Shown in pieces: positions 35,036 through 47,682 of a stretch of DNA of 64,000 nucleotides. The DNA comes from Elephas maximus indicus. Its lineage: Eukaryota > Chordata > Mammalia > Proboscidea > Elephantidae. The notes below the pieces were generated by a model, which saw only the letters and a list, made by a program, of their open reading frames with translations, did not search any database and had not been told where the DNA came from. The position numbers and the translations under genes were made by a program. The DNA is taken from the NCBI RefSeq assembly GCF_024166365.1, contig NC_064825.1, positions 106,220,480-106,284,479 of the forward strand, read 5' to 3'. The stretch's first letter is position 1; every line of letters starts with the position of its first letter.

Positions 35036-35479
35036 AAGGACATATTCCAACATTCAAATCTTGAAAGCTCATGTTAAAATAAGGGTGTTTGTTTAAAAAA
35101 AAAAAAAGAAAGAAACTTCTTCACATAATTTATTTTTTATTCATGGCACCAAAGGAATATTAGAAAATATGCAGCCATCAGTGATCAAGAACACAGTTGA
35201 AAATAAAGATATTGATGAGAAAATAAGAAAATTGGAAACATTTATAATTACAGGGAAATAGGGAACCCAGCCAAATGGCTATCAGAAAAGTTAATGATTA
35301 TCAAAACTATTCTCTCTCCATTCTGTGGGACTATGCATGGTCGTTAACCGAAGCTTACATAGCTCGGTGTATGCTTTCATGAAGGTTTGCTATAAAATAT
35401 GATTTTGCTGACATTATATTTACAAAAGTATTTATTATAAAATGTATACAAATATATTTCATGAATTATCTCATGTTAT

Positions 35480-36780
35480 TATAAAATATTATATACAAAT
35501 AAATATATAATTGATTAAATGATATATGAAACTTTATGCTACAGATATAAATTCATAGTTTTATACACACACATGCTCTTTTAAACAGTATGCACTGAAT
35601 AGTTTATGATTTAAAAGGGTTTAGAGAACTAAAGAAGCAAAAAATTCATCAAATACTAAAAGGGCAAAAACTTCACAAATAAAAAACACATATTACAAAA
35701 AAAAATAAAACTTTCAAAAACCCTGGCATACTGAAAGACCTAAAAATGTAGTTTAGATACTGTTATCTAAAGAAAATATATTAATGTAAAATTATTTCAT
35801 TCAGACACACCACTGTTGTAGTAGGAAGTAGCAGCTGGGTGTAGAAAATATGTCCTGAACTCTGGGAATTAAGTGCCATTTGCAAGTCCCAGTTTTACTA
35901 CAGATGAGATGAAGCAACAAACACAAAGGAAACTGAAAATAATTCCTAATATATCATTACAATCATAAATAAATGTTGATTCTAAATGATTGCCAAAAAT
36001 AGTATTGTATGAGACTGTGAAGAAATTATTTTCTTTAAAATATAGCTAAAATACATTATAACCATCAAATTTTATATTTTAAGGAATTTTCTATAAAGGT
36101 GCAAGTAACTTTAAGTTAGTATATAAACCCAGTATTGAATTTCATCAAAAAAATCACAGATATAAAAAAAATATTAGACATAAGTATTTTGTAAATATTG
36201 TCTTTCCCCACAAAAAGAGAATAGCTCCGTTGAGAAATCAATGAATCACAGTAAGGGAATTTTATTTTCTGGCTCTTTGGGGCTAATACTAAGTTTATAA
36301 AACTGGTACCAGATTCTTTTAGTATGAAACGATGAGAAAATATTAGAATTATAAAAATAATCCTAGTTTATCACTTATTAAAGATACTCACAGCTAAGCA
36401 AAGTTGAAAGTACATAGAACTTCTAGTGAAGGAGACCAGGTTTCCATGATTCTTAAAGAGGTTTTAAGGAACACAAACTGGAGCTCATTGCATAGACATG
36501 AATCTCAGATGTCCACAGGTTGGGTGATTAACATTCTTTCTGGTCTCTTGAGAGAGAAACTAACCCTAGAGCTCCAGGTCCTCTTGATCATTGTTCAGAA
36601 GATACCTCAGCTTTTCACTTTGGTAAAATATATTTCCCTTTGTAAAAAATAAAATTAAAATTAAAAAAAAATGTATATCTTTTCTAAAACACAAATATCA
36701 CCAGATCAAATCACAATACAGATAAAAGATGTAATTTCAGGACCCAAGTAATATATTGTAACATGTGATCTCGAATATAA
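35480..36780. other. Gene-free AT-rich stretch
   Basis: Highly AT-rich with A-runs, no ORF of note and no named repeat. Part of it may still be arm 1 sequence whose partner lies outside the window. Confidence 0.4.
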
Positions 36781-36784
36781 ATAG

Positions 36785-37545
36785 TTTATTTGAGTTCCAG
36801 AAAAAATCCAGAAAAGGCCTGTGCCACAAGCAGAATAATCAATCGTTACCAACACTTCTGTAAATGCACGCCTATCTAAAAAGCAGATGACCAGTGTAGG
36901 CCAAATGGTGGGCTACATAATTTTTGTGAGAATATATCCTCTGATAAAATGTGAAGCAACACTTGTCAATACAAATAGCCAAAACAGATGAGCTTTGCCT
37001 AAGAGATGATGGAGGTGGAGGGTAATGATTAACATACCAAGTCAGATTCCTTATAGGCTGCCCTCTTGAAAACCTACAGGGGAAGTTGCCACACCTTAAT
37101 GTTAAGGCGATCGATACTGGTAATCAACACTGAGATGACTCCAGTCACAAGTTCTGACATGTCATAAAGCACCTCGTTAATTGCTCTTTCTTTAACCTCT
37201 GATTGAGATGACAAAGACGGTGATGTTCCCTTAACCATGAAGTCTGAGGAGGAAGGTCAGGTCCCTGCACGGATCAATCACATATTTGCTTCTGTAAGGC
37301 TTGGACAACAGTCTCTTAATCTTTCTCAGGCCACGGAACGGCTGTTACTTCCCAAGTGATAAATGTTGAGGAGACAAAATTGTGATGTAGATGAGCTTCT
37401 GCAGCATACTTCTGTTGTATCCCACTCCAGTTTCCACTAGGAGAGGCACTTGTGCTTTTCTAATTATGTGATAGAAAAGCCCACAGCCAAAGGACAAAGG
37501 TCCTTCTCTTATATAATAATGTCCAGCTCTGCCGGGTTACTGACC
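36785..37545 (-). pseudogene. Decayed coding remnant, possibly processed pseudogene, parent unknown
   Basis: On the minus strand a frame runs from 37536 to a stop at 37231-37233 (101 codons) with one internal stop at 37345-37347. The stretch before the internal stop includes REGPLSFGCGLFYHIIRKAQ and a LVETGVGYNRSMLQKLIY segment. The stretch after it includes KRLLSKPYRSKYVIDPCRD and ends FLLRLHG. The composition (mixed charge, few low-complexity runs) looks like real protein. About 440 bases of less AT-rich sequence follow, down to AATAAA at 36785-36790 (minus sense), as in a 3' UTR. I see no introns, OR motifs or transposon domains. I cannot name the parent gene. It could also be an unlisted old transposon. 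Confidence 0.35.
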
Positions 37546-37732
37546 ACATCACAGGAAACCAAATTCTGTTGTCTTAAAATCCAACAGTAATGTTATAGCG
37601 GTAAACAAACATTATATACTGATACTATACGCCAGGCACTTTTCTAATAGTTTTTGCAAACATTCTAGGAAACTTGTATCTATTAGCTTGTTTAATCCTC
37701 AAATCATACATATACTAGTAGCTTTCCATATA

Positions 37733-37878
37733 ATGCTATAGTCGCTAACCTAAAGGTCAGCAGTTCAAATCCAACAGGCACTCCTTGGAAACTCTACGGA
37801 GTAGTTCTACTTTATCTGGTAGGGTGGCTATGAATCAGAATCCACTCAATGGCAATGTTTTTTTGTTTTTTTTTTTCC
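37733..37878 (+). mobile_element. AfroSINE, 5'-truncated
   Basis: Starts within the tRNA-like head ('gtcgctaacctaaaggtcag'), continues through 'tccttggaaactctacgga' to 'gaatccactcaatggcaatg' and a T-rich tail. Confidence 0.82.
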
Positions 37879-37879
37879 C

Positions 37880-38899
37880 TATATATTCATTTATTTGATT
37901 CTCAAAACTATACTATCCCATACTTAATATCTTATTTTCTCCATTTATGAAATAGGACACTGAGACATTCAAATAAGAAATATTTCATTCCAAATTTACT
38001 TGGCTAAATTTTTACATTGACAACAGGTTATGTTCAGTATAACTAATGCAATTATCTATATTTTCATAATTACTGCAAAATACTCAGTAGTATATATTCA
38101 CATGTATACATTTTATTGTTTCGGTCCTTTCAAGATAAAACAAAAAGTAAATAGACACTGAAGAATCAAATATAACCACAGAAAATATATGATATATTAA
38201 TGATAAAAAATAATACGAGAAAAAGCTGCCTACACTTCAATTAGTTTGCACTGCTAATTTCCAAGAGAAAATTATCAGAGCGATTATTCACCTTCTGTTA
38301 AAAATATTGTCTCAAAAGCTATTTCAGTAATATATGTAGAAATAATAAGTAATTTAGAGTTTATAATCTTTATGGCTTTCACAATCTTGTTTGGTTTTCA
38401 CAAATATTCAGTGTGAACGGAAGAGTAGGCAACCTCTTGCAGAAATAAATCTAGCCCAAAGTTGCCTGTTAATCTAAAAAAAAAAATGCATACTACTGTA
38501 GGAATAAAAGGCCATTCTTTGGAGGGAATTTGCACCTCAGTGTACATACTCCTCCAAGAGAAGAAAGTTTCATTTGGAGCCAGTGTTTGGCTGTGCTTTG
38601 AATTTGACAGTCACTTTTGGGTTAGGTAAAATTTATACTTCATGTGAGGAGTGATTTTAACATTTGACTCTTGTTGCTAACACAAGCTGATGGCATTGGT
38701 CTTTTAAGCCTTGCCAATACAAATTTTTAATAAGACTATGGACAGCTGGCTGGGAGATTATGCTGCTATCGCAGAAATATAAATCATTCCTCATTATCTA
38801 TTCTTTCCTTTATACATTCAAATAATAAACTTTCCAACATTGAAGTTTGGTTTGGCACATGGATGCTCAACTATAAATTACATTACCAGCTTGGCTATG
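37880..38899. other. Gene-free stretch
   Basis: AT-rich, no named repeat and no gene. The part at 37615-37720, just ahead of the SINE, resembles the 3' end of an L2/MIR-type repeat ('cgccaggcacttttctaata'). Confidence 0.4.
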
Positions 38900-41640
38900 T
38901 ATATATATATACACCCTGACGAACCTGACACGTTTGTTGTAATGTGGGGGTTTGTGTGTTGCTGTGATGCTGGAAGCTATGCCACTGGTGTTCAAGTGCC
39001 AGCAGAGACACCCATGGTGGATAGGTTTCAGTTGAGCTTCCACACTAAGACAGGCTAGGAAGAAGGAGCCAGCAGTCTACTTCTGAAAAGAATTACCCAG
39101 TGAACACTTTATGAATAGCAGGGGAACATTGTCTGATATAGTGCTGGGAGATGAGCTGCTCCGGTTGGAAGACGCTCAAAATACAACTGGAGGAGAGCTG
39201 CCTCCTCAAAGTAGACTCAACCGTAATGATGTGGGTGGAGTCAAGCTTTTGGGATATTCATTTGCTGATGTAGCACAGCTCCAAATGAAAGAAACAGCTG
39301 CAAACATCCATTAATATCAGAACGTGGAATGTATGAAGTATGAATCTAAGAAAATTGGAAATCTTCAAAAATGAAGTGGAACACATAAAGATTGATATTT
39401 TAGGTATTAGTGAGCTGAAATGAATTGGTATTATTCATTTTGAATCAGACAATCATATGGTCTACTGTGTTGGGAATGACAGCTTGAAGAGGAATGGCAC
39501 TGCATTCATCGACAAAAATAATATTTCAAGACCTATCCTGAAGTATAATGCTGTCAGTGATAGGATAATATCCATATGCCTACAAGGAAGACCAGTTAAT
39601 ATGACTATTACTCAAATTTAATCATCAACCACTGAGGCCAAAGATGAAGAAACTGAAGATTTTTACAGTCTGAAATTGATGGAACATGCAATCAAGATGC
39701 ATTGATAATTACTGGTGATTGTAATGCAAATGTTGGAAACAAGAAGGATTGGTAGTTGGAAAATACGGCCTTGGTGATAGAAAGGATGCTAGAGATCACA
39801 TGATTGAATTTTACAAGACCAGCTACTTCTTCATTGCAAATACCTTTTTTCACCAACATAAATGGCAACTATACACATGAATCTCACCAGATGGAGTGCG
39901 TAGGAACAAATCAACCACATCCGTGTAAAGAGACAATGGAAAAGCTCAATATCTTCAGTCAGAACAGGGCCAGGGATGGACTGCAGATTAGACCTCCAAT
40001 TACTCATGTGCTAGTTCAAGTCGAAACTGAAGAAAATTAGAACAAGTTCAGGAGAGCCAAAATACAGCCTTGAGTATATCCCACATGAATTTAGAGACCA
40101 CCTCAGAAATAGATTTGATGCGTTTAAAGTAATGACCGAAGACCAGGCAGGTTGTGGAATGATATCAAAGGCCTCATACATGAAGAAAGCAAGAGATCAT
40201 TAGAAAGACAAAGAGAGAAAGAAAAGACCTAAGTGGATGTCAGAAGAGACTCTGGAACTTGTTCTTGAATGCCGAGTAGCTTAAGCAAAAGGAAAAAATG
40301 ATGAAGTAATAAATCTGAACAGAAGATTTCATAGCGTGGCGCAAGAGAATATGACGACATGTGCAAATACCTGGAGATGGTAACCAAAAGGGAAGAAGCA
40401 CTCAGCATTTCTCAATCTGAAAGCACTGAAGAAAAAATTCAAGCCTCAAGTTGCAAAAGTGAAGGATTCTAGGGGAAAATATTAAAGCATGTAGGAAGCA
40501 TCCAAAGAAGATGGAAAGAATACACAGAGTCACTATGCCCAAGAGAATTGGTCTACATTCAACCATTTCAGGAGGTAACATATGATCGGGAATCGATGGT
40601 ACTGAAGGAAGAAGTCCAATCTGCGTTGAAGGCATTGGGGAAAAACAAGGCTTCAGAAATTGATGCAATATCAATTGAAATGTACTCACTCATCTATGCC
40701 AAAAAATTTGGAAGACAGCTACCTGGCCAACTGACTGGAAGAGATCCACATTTATGCCTATTCCCAAAGAAAGGTGATACGACTGAACACAGAAATTATC
40801 CAACAATATCATTAATATCACATGCAAGCAAAATTTTGCTGAAGCTCTTTCAAAAACAGCTGCAGAAGTATATCAATAGGGAACTGCCAGGAATTTAAGC
40901 CAGATTTAGAAGAGGACCTGGGATCAGGGATATCATTGCTAAAGTCAGAAGGATCCTGGTTGAAAGCAGAGAATACCAGAAAGAGGTTTACCCATGTTTT
41001 ATTGACTATGCTAAGGAATTCAACTGTGTGGATCATAACAAATTATGGATAAAATTGCAGAGAGTGGCAATTCAGGAACATTTAATTGTGCTTACGAGCA
41101 ATCTGTATATGGATAAAGAGGCAATTGTTGAAACAGAACAAGGGAATACTACATGGTTTAAAGTCAGGAAAGGTGTGCATCAGGGTTATATCCTTTCACC
41201 ATAATTATTCAATCTGTATGCTGAGCAAATAATCCAAGGAGCTGGACTATGTGAAGAAGAATGGGACCTCATGATAGGAGGAAGACTTATTAACAATCTG
41301 CACTATGCAGATGACACAACCTTGTTGTGAAGAGGACTTGAAGCACTTACTGATGAAGATCAAAGACCACAGCCTTCAGTATGGATTACACCTTAACATA
41401 AAGAAAACAAAAATCCTCACAACTGGACCAATAAGAGACATCATGATAAATGGAGAAAAGATTGAGGTTATCAAGGATTTCATTTTACTTGGATCCACAA
41501 TCAACACCCATATAAGCAGCAGTTAAGAAATCAAAAGACACATTGTATTGGGGAAATCAGCTTCAAGAGATCTCTCTAAAATGATTAAAAGCCAAGATGT
41601 CACCATGAGGAGAAAGGTACACCTGACTCATGCCATGGTG
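38900..41640 (+). mobile_element. RTE LINE, sense, 3'-truncated
   Basis: The 5' leader (38900-39330) is followed by an endonuclease-like region (39330-39900: 'ggtattagtgagctgaaatg', 'cattgataattactggtgat') and reverse transcriptase (about 40550-41530). The catalytic YADD box lies at 41304-41315, and 'KKTKILTTGP' follows near 41405. Short surviving frames are at 40548-40898 and 41305-41526. The copy stops at about 41640, before the usual 3' end, and is broken many times. It is the only long RTE in sense orientation here. Confidence 0.87.
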
Positions 41641-41649
41641 TTTTCAACT

Positions 41650-42440
41650 ATTCATAAAAATTCACTGAGGCCCTGTTCTACATCCTGGGTGTACAGCATT
41701 GAACAAAACAGGTAAAACATTTCTCTTCATAGACCTTATATGAAAGTGGGAGAAAACAGACAAGAAAAAGAATAAGCAAAATACATAGAATGTTAGACGG
41801 AGATAAGTGCTATGGAAGACAAATGAAGCAGGAAGTGATGGCACGGGTTCTTTTTAAATAGGATGGTAAAGTATGGTCTCATTAGAAAGAGAATAAAAAG
41901 AGTCATGTAGTTATCTGTTTGGGGGAGGAAAATTTCAGGGTAAAGAAGAGCAGACAGGAAAGTCCTAGGCAGTATCAGAACCGATGAGTTCAAGGAGGAG
42001 TGAAGGGGTCAGTGTGGCGAAAAAAAGGGGGTAAAACAGATAGAATAGTGAAGAGTGAATTCTCAGAGGTAAGGAACAGGGGAAAAATTATTTTGTACCT
42101 TAGGTTCTTTTAAGGGGTTTGGCCTTTACTCTTAGTGTGCTAGGAAGTTTTGCAAGGTTTGTGAAGAAAAATGGCATTTGGCAGTATCACTGTGGCTCCT
42201 CCATTGAAATTAGATTTGAGGGGCGTAGGGGAATAAACAGAGACAAGCTAAGAAGCTGCGGCAGTAATTAAAACTGAGATGCTAGTTCCTTGGGCCAGGG
42301 AGGTAGCAGAGTTTGTTCTGAGAAGTAATCAAACTCTGAGTATACACCACAGGCAGAATCAGCATGAAATGCTGAAGGATTGGATGTGAGGGGTGTGAAA
42401 TAAAAAGAAAATACAAGGATGCTTCCTCAGTTTGAGCATG
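41650..42440 (+). repeat. Old mammalian interspersed repeat, family not named
   Basis: The order 'cctgggtgtacagcattgaa', 'gataagtgctatggaagaca', 'gggtttggcctttactctta' and 'tgctgaaggattggatgtga' matches the same old family as 7135-7565, covering an upstream-overlapping portion. It is diverged. Confidence 0.5.
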
Positions 42441-42514
42441 AAAAAGTAGAAGGATTACCTAAAATCAGGTTACCTAAAATGAAGTTTTGAATATTGCTGT
42501 TACCCACCTGCTGG

Positions 42515-42705
42515 TTGAAGTCCCTGGTTGGCACAAAAGGTTAACTGAAAGGTTGGAGGTTCAAGTCTACCCAGAGCACCTTGGAAGAAAGGACTGGAGG
42601 TCTACTTCTGAAAAATCAGCCATTGCAAAGGCTGTAAAGCACGGTTCTACTGTGACATCTGTGGAATCTCCATGAATCACGGTAAACTTGATGGTGACTG
42701 TTTTA
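42515..42705 (+). mobile_element. Older, longer AfroSINE
   Basis: Long-variant modules in order: 'ggttggaggttcaagtctac', 'ggaggtctacttctgaaaaa' and 'gtaaagcacggttctactgt'. The 3' end is diverged. Confidence 0.78.
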
Positions 42706-42715
42706 TTTTTGTTTG

Positions 42716-43540
42716 AATCTTATCTTGTGAAGATTAGTCATGTCCATTAATATTATTATCTATTCATCAATTATTTGGAAGAAAAACATTGGAAAAAAAC
42801 ATTTACTGTTTTTTTACTTAATTCATCAATTATTTGGAAGAAAATCATACTTGGAAAGTGTTCACATTTTATCATTCTCTGTTCCAGTCTGATTTTCTTT
42901 TTCATTATTTCAATAATGAACTTTTACATTACATAGATTTTTGGCATAGCAGCACGAACAAGAAAATTATATTTTAAAAATATGTAAGAAAACATATTAT
43001 ATAAAACATGGAAAGCACTTATATAGCAGGGAAATAAGAAGGGAAGTACAGATAGTATAACTCATATTTCCCATAGGTTCTATTATTCTTATTTTATAGT
43101 GTTATATACATATTTTCTTCACTTCTCATTTGTGTTATAAAGATGATAGTGTAGCCTGAGTTTAGTTAAATTTTAAGCATTTCTTGAGATTAGTGTTGTC
43201 TACAAAACCGTAGAATATGGTGGACATCTTGCTAATACAGACTTACAGGATACCTAAAAAAAAAATACATAAATGAAAGCAAGCCAAAGATAATTTATAG
43301 AAAAGCCCAGAAAAGTAGAAATAATATGTAAATATAAGAAATGACACTGACATAATGAGCTTATAAATTTAGAGAGAAGCCAACAAATACTTTTTAAAAA
43401 ATGCTTATTTATCTGTAATGTAATGTTTTATGTATATATATACACACACACACACACACATACATACATATAGATTCCAGGCAATGCAGGCTTTAAAACA
43501 AAAATAAGTTATAATAAAATAATTCTATACAGTATTGAAA
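42716..43540. other. Gene-free AT-rich stretch with local duplication and CA microsatellite
   Basis: 'aattcatcaattatttggaa' near 42822 repeats 'attcatcaattatttggaa' near 42763, a direct duplication about 60 bases apart. (CA)n lies at 43440-43460 inside a TATA-rich patch. No gene is visible. Confidence 0.5.
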
Positions 43541-43556
43541 TACGAGGCACATTTTT

Positions 43557-44294
43557 ATTTTTTGTTGTACTTTGGGTGAAGATTTACAGAACGAGCTATT
43601 TTCTTATCACTCAGTTATTGCACATGTTGTTCTGTGACATTGGTTAACAGCCCCACAATATGTCAACACTCTCCCTTCTCAACCCTGGATTCCCCAATAC
43701 CAGCTTTCCTGTTCCCTCCTGCCTTCCAGTCCCTGCCCCAGGGCTGGAAAAAAAAAGCACCTGTTCAATCTTTGACTGGAAGGTAAAACTCAGGAGTGAC
43801 CTTATTACTGAGCTGAAAGTGTGTCCGGGGCCATACTTTCCACAGCCTCTGTCAGGGAAGCAAGTCTGGTCTTTCTTTTTGAGTTAGAATTCTGTTCTAC
43901 ATTCTTCTCCAGCTCTGTCTGGGACCCTTTATTGTAATCCCTGTCAGAGCAGTCAGTGGTGGTAGCCAGGCACCATCTCGTTTTTCTGGATTCAATCTGG
44001 TGGAGGCTGTGGTAGATGTGGTCCGTTAGACCTTTGGACTAATCTTTCCCTTGTGTCTTTAGTTTTCTTCATTTTTCCTTGCTCCCAAAGGGTTGAGACC
44101 AGAGGCATATCCTAGGTGGCTGCTCACAGGCTTTTAAGACCCCAGGCTCTAGTCACCAAAGTAGAATGTAGAACATATCTTTTATAAACTATGTTATGCC
44201 AACTGAGCTAGATGTTCCCTGGGACCATGGCCCCCACAGGCCTCAGCCCAGCAATTCAGTCCCTCAGGGAGCTTGGAGCTACCATGACCTTGTA
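43557..44294 (-). mobile_element. L1 3' UTR insertion with target-site duplication
   Basis: A 3' UTR-only L1, antisense. AGGCACATTTTT occurs at 43545-43556 and again at 44295-44306, a clear 12-base target duplication marking both ends. The interior matches 26600-27360. Confidence 0.88.
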
Positions 44295-44309
44295 AGGCAC
44301 ATTTTTTAA

Positions 44310-45110
44310 ATAAATTAAGAAAGTAGAAAAACAATGTTGATTAAAAGATTTGAATAAATCAGTCAGCAGTTTTCAAATAGTGGAAAATATTTAAAGTTTT
44401 TAATCCTAAAACAGAGGTTACACTTCATGTTAAACATTTAAAGAAAAAAGAAGTTTAACACTGAAAAAATATAATTTTAAAAAGAAAGCCTTAATAAAAA
44501 AAAAAAAAAAAAATTAATGGCATTACCTGAATGCAAACAACACACGTAGAAACCATAACAGAAATTAAGTATCTACTACATGGAAAATGGAAAAAAAAAA
44601 AAAAAACTTACTGAAATAATCTTTGAAAAACAGAGAAAATTAAAACTACAATACTAGTGTATGTAGGCATTATCACAAAATATATATATATATATATTTA
44701 GCAATCTCCTTGACCAAAATTTCTGGAATGCTCTAATCCTGAATTCATTATCTATTCTTAACTTTATATTTTTTTCCCATCGACAGTTTTAAAACAAGTG
44801 AATGAAGCATTTAACTTGAGAATTTATTTTTACTGAACATAATGAATCTGTAGAAATCAGAGTGAAGACAATGATTTTTTGAAATATCCAGAAGTCCAAT
44901 GGAAGTAATTTATTGAGGCTTGGTAGGATTTTCAAATGTATGGCAAGTTTACACCAATGATACAGAACTGTATGCAAGGTTTTAACCCGTTGAGTTTACA
45001 ACTTTCTAGGTCCAAACGTGTTACAAATATTGTAAGGATGTGCATATTCTAATGAAAATGAGCAGCATTTATTAGTACTGTACAAAATGTACCTTTTGTC
45101 AGATTTAAAC
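44310..45110. other. Gene-free, A-rich stretch
   Basis: Several A runs (44497-44512, 44590-44607) and a (TA)n tract at 44682-44697. No gene or named repeat is visible. Confidence 0.4.
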
Positions 45111-45111
45111 T

Positions 45112-45280
45112 TTATAGACCAGGAATAATTTCTTTTTCACAGTTAAGAAAACTGAGGCTTAAGATGTTAATAACTTATTAAGGGTCATGCAGCTAAGAGG
45201 GTAGCAGACCTGGAATCTACTCTGCCATGCCTAACTCTAAAACAACTGCCCTTAACCATCGTGGTATACTTCTTCTCTGT
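45112..45280 (-). repeat. MIR SINE, antisense
   Basis: 'cagttaagaaaactgaggct', 'gggtcatgcagctaagaggg' and 'gcagacctggaatctactct' follow the reverse-complement MIR core and tail. Confidence 0.72.
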
Positions 45281-45397
45281 ATAATACATAAACTGACTTC
45301 TGAAACCGTTATCATTACGCCAAAAATGTAGCTAATGTCCATAACTGAATTCTATGAAATTGGTTATGCATGGAGGTTGGTATGATATAGTTTTAAA

Positions 45398-45564
45398 AAA
45401 CCACCAAATCAAACCCTTTGCCACCAAGTCAATCCCGACTCATGGTGACCTACAGGACAGAAGAAGAACTGCCCCACAGGATTTCTAATGGACAGCTCAT
45501 GGATTTGAGCTGCCAACCTTTTGGTTAGCAGATGAGCTCTTAACCCCTGGGCCACCAGGGCTCC
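45398..45564 (-). mobile_element. AfroSINE, antisense
   Basis: Tail complement 'caagtcaatcccgactcatg' followed by 'tggttagcagatgagctctt' and 'gggccaccagggctcc'. The flanking text before and after ('ggttggtatgatatagttt' against 'ggttggtgtgatacagttt') is itself duplicated on a larger scale, from about 45340 and 45585. Confidence 0.88.
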
Positions 45565-45900
45565 ATTGCCCAAAACTAAATTCTTTGAAATCAGATATGC
45601 ATGAAGGTTGGTGTGATACAGTTTAAGAGATGATACTATATTTTCTTACTTTGCACATTAATTTCCCTTAAAAGCATATATATTTAAATGACAAGTTTAA
45701 CTCATATTTACTGGTTTCCAATTACAATACAGATTTCTAAAAAAAGCTTATTGCTGGAAATGTCTAAGATCATATATAGTTAAATAAAGACTGGCTCAAC
45801 AGAAACAGAGACTAATTGAAAGATTAGATTGTTTTTAGAGAGAAAAACCAAAGAAATACCTACTAGGAAAGAAAGAATATATGAGATTAAATAGGGAACA

Positions 45901-46854
45901 TCACTGTCGTCTTACATGCCTTGTGCTCTCTCTCTTCTGCATAACTCTAATGAGAGCATTTTTCACTTCTTTGTTCCTGAGACTATAAATGAGTGGATTC
46001 AGCATGGGGATCACAATCGTATAAAAAACAGAGACCACTTGGTCCTTTCCCAAGGAGTAGGACTTACTTGGCTTTAAATAAGTAAAAATCATGGTACCAT
46101 AGAAGATGGTGACACCCAGGAGGTGGGAGGCACAGGTAGAGAAGGCTTTTCGCTTTCCTGAAGTGGAATTGATTTTCAGGATAGTAGAGAGAATGGATGC
46201 ATAGGACACAGAGATTGTGGTAAGAGACACCATTAATGTCCAGCCAGAAACAACAATTACCATGATCTCAATGTTGTGTGTGTCAGTGCAGGACAGGGCT
46301 AAAATTGGGGGTGTGTCACAGAAAAAGTGATGGATTACATTGGAATCACAGAAATGCAAAGTGTTTATGCAAAGCACATTGACAAAGGAGACACTGAAGC
46401 CAATCACATAGGATGCAGTGATGAGGGAGCGGCAGAGTGTCGTGGACATAACAACTGGGTATTGTAGAGGGCTGCAGATAGCTACGTAGCGATCATAGGT
46501 CATTGAAAAGAGAAAAAAACATTCAGTGGCACCCAAGAAGACAAAAAAATACATCTGGGTGAAACAGCCCCTGAATGAAATATCCTTGGTCGAAGTCAGT
46601 AGGTTCTCTAAGGTTTTAGGAGTAATGACTGTTGAGTAGCTGAGGTCAAGGAATGACAGATGACCGAGGAAAAAATACATGGGGGTGTGAAGCTGGAGAT
46701 CCAGGTGGATTATTAGTATCATCCCTGTATTCCCCAGCAGAGTAACCAGGTATATCAGGAGAAATAGAGTAAAAAGGACCAGCCGGATCTCTTCAGAGTC
46801 CATCAGTCCCATGAGGACAAAGTCAGACACGTTTGTATTATTCCTTCTGCCCAT
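45901..46854 (-). CDS. Odorant receptor, OR8H-type, intact
   Basis: A single-exon class II odorant receptor of 317 residues in one open frame, starting MGRRNNTNV like human OR8H proteins. Motifs: N-glycosylation sites at N5 (NNT) and N8 (NVS); GN at 41-42; LHTPMYFFL at 55-63; [10 protein letters not shown] at 118-127, with T for the usual A; C97 and C179 for the loop disulphide, with C169 and C189; SY at 217-218; KAFSTCASH at 236-244; PMLNPLIY at 283-290; and the tail [13 protein letters not shown], also OR8H-like. It should act as an odorant GPCR in olfactory sensory neurons; the ligand is unknown. Upstream on the minus strand, 'cctatggcttag' near 46880 is a possible splice acceptor. The left arm of inverted duplication 2 starts at or before about 47420, close upstream of this gene. 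Confidence 0.93.
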   Translation of the reverse strand: MGRRNNTNVSDFVLMGLMDSEEIRLVLFTLFLLIYLVTLLGNTGMILIIHLDLQLHTPMYFFLGHLSFLDLSYSTVITPKTLENLLTSTKDISFRGCFTQMYFFVFLGATECFFLFSMTYDRYVAICSPLQYPVVMSTTLCRSLITASYVIGFSVSFVNVLCINTLHFCDSNVIHHFFCDTPPILALSCTDTHNIEIMVIVVSGWTLMVSLTTISVSYASILSTILKINSTSGKRKAFSTCASHLLGVTIFYGTMIFTYLKPSKSYSLGKDQVVSVFYTIVIPMLNPLIYSLRNKEVKNALIRVMQKRESTRHVRRQ

Positions 46855-46948
46855 AGTGTGCAGCTCCTCTAAGCCATAGGAGGTTAGAGTTGATACTTAG
46901 CAGCAGTGACTTCAAATAGGCTTTTGTTTGGATGAACCACCTGGTGTT

Positions 46949-46979
<31 letters not shown>

Positions 46980-47682
46980 GTTTTGTGTTTCCAGAAAACG
47001 ATAATGAAGAGTGGTTTACAAAATGTGACTAAACAAAATCTTAATTTCGTTGCCATGTATAAATATGGGTATAAATTGACACTGGAATGTTATATAATCA
47101 AAAGTAACATATATTATGTAATTAACATGAACCTACCAGCGTCCACAATGCTTCTGTTTGCAAACATGTTCAATCTCCATGGAAATATCATACTGTAGGT
47201 GCTACTATCATGCACATTTTTAGATAAGAACATCGGCAAGGAAGTTTAAGCAATTTATCCAAAATCTGAGCTTGTAAATGTTGCCCCTGTGATTACACCA
47301 TGTTAGGTTTATTACAAAAACATGTTCGTAACACTATATCCGTAATTACAATTAATTTCAGCCATCCGAGAAAATTCTAAACACGGTAGTAAGTAGAAAC
47401 AGAGTTTTAATGCGTCCTTTACTCTCCTCTTACTTCCAATATTATATAACACTACAGACGAAACAAAATTTTCAGCTTCTGGGGTCTTTACTGTCATGCA
47501 TTAAAATTAAAAACTGCAGATTATTCATTTCCAGAAGATATTTTGTTTTCTTCACTTGAACGTTAAAAATCAAATTCCTTCTGAAAGTTGTATTTCCAAA
47601 AAATGTACATTGCTCATATACAATTGATTCTATTAACTCTGTGTATTTGTTTCCCCAAATGCTGGCCTTAAAAAAAAAAAAA

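Larger units (their letters stand above)
32160..35471. repeat. Right arm of inverted duplication 1
   Basis: Reverse-complement counterpart of 1-3930. Homology begins near 32160 ('gaaatcttcccttatcctgt', partner 3895-3915) and is still present at 35471, where the left arm leaves the window, so the true end is unknown. It lacks the LTR found at 2790-3307 and the AfroSINE at 1447, and carries its own AfroSINE at 34017. No OR gene is present in this arm. Confidence 0.85.
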
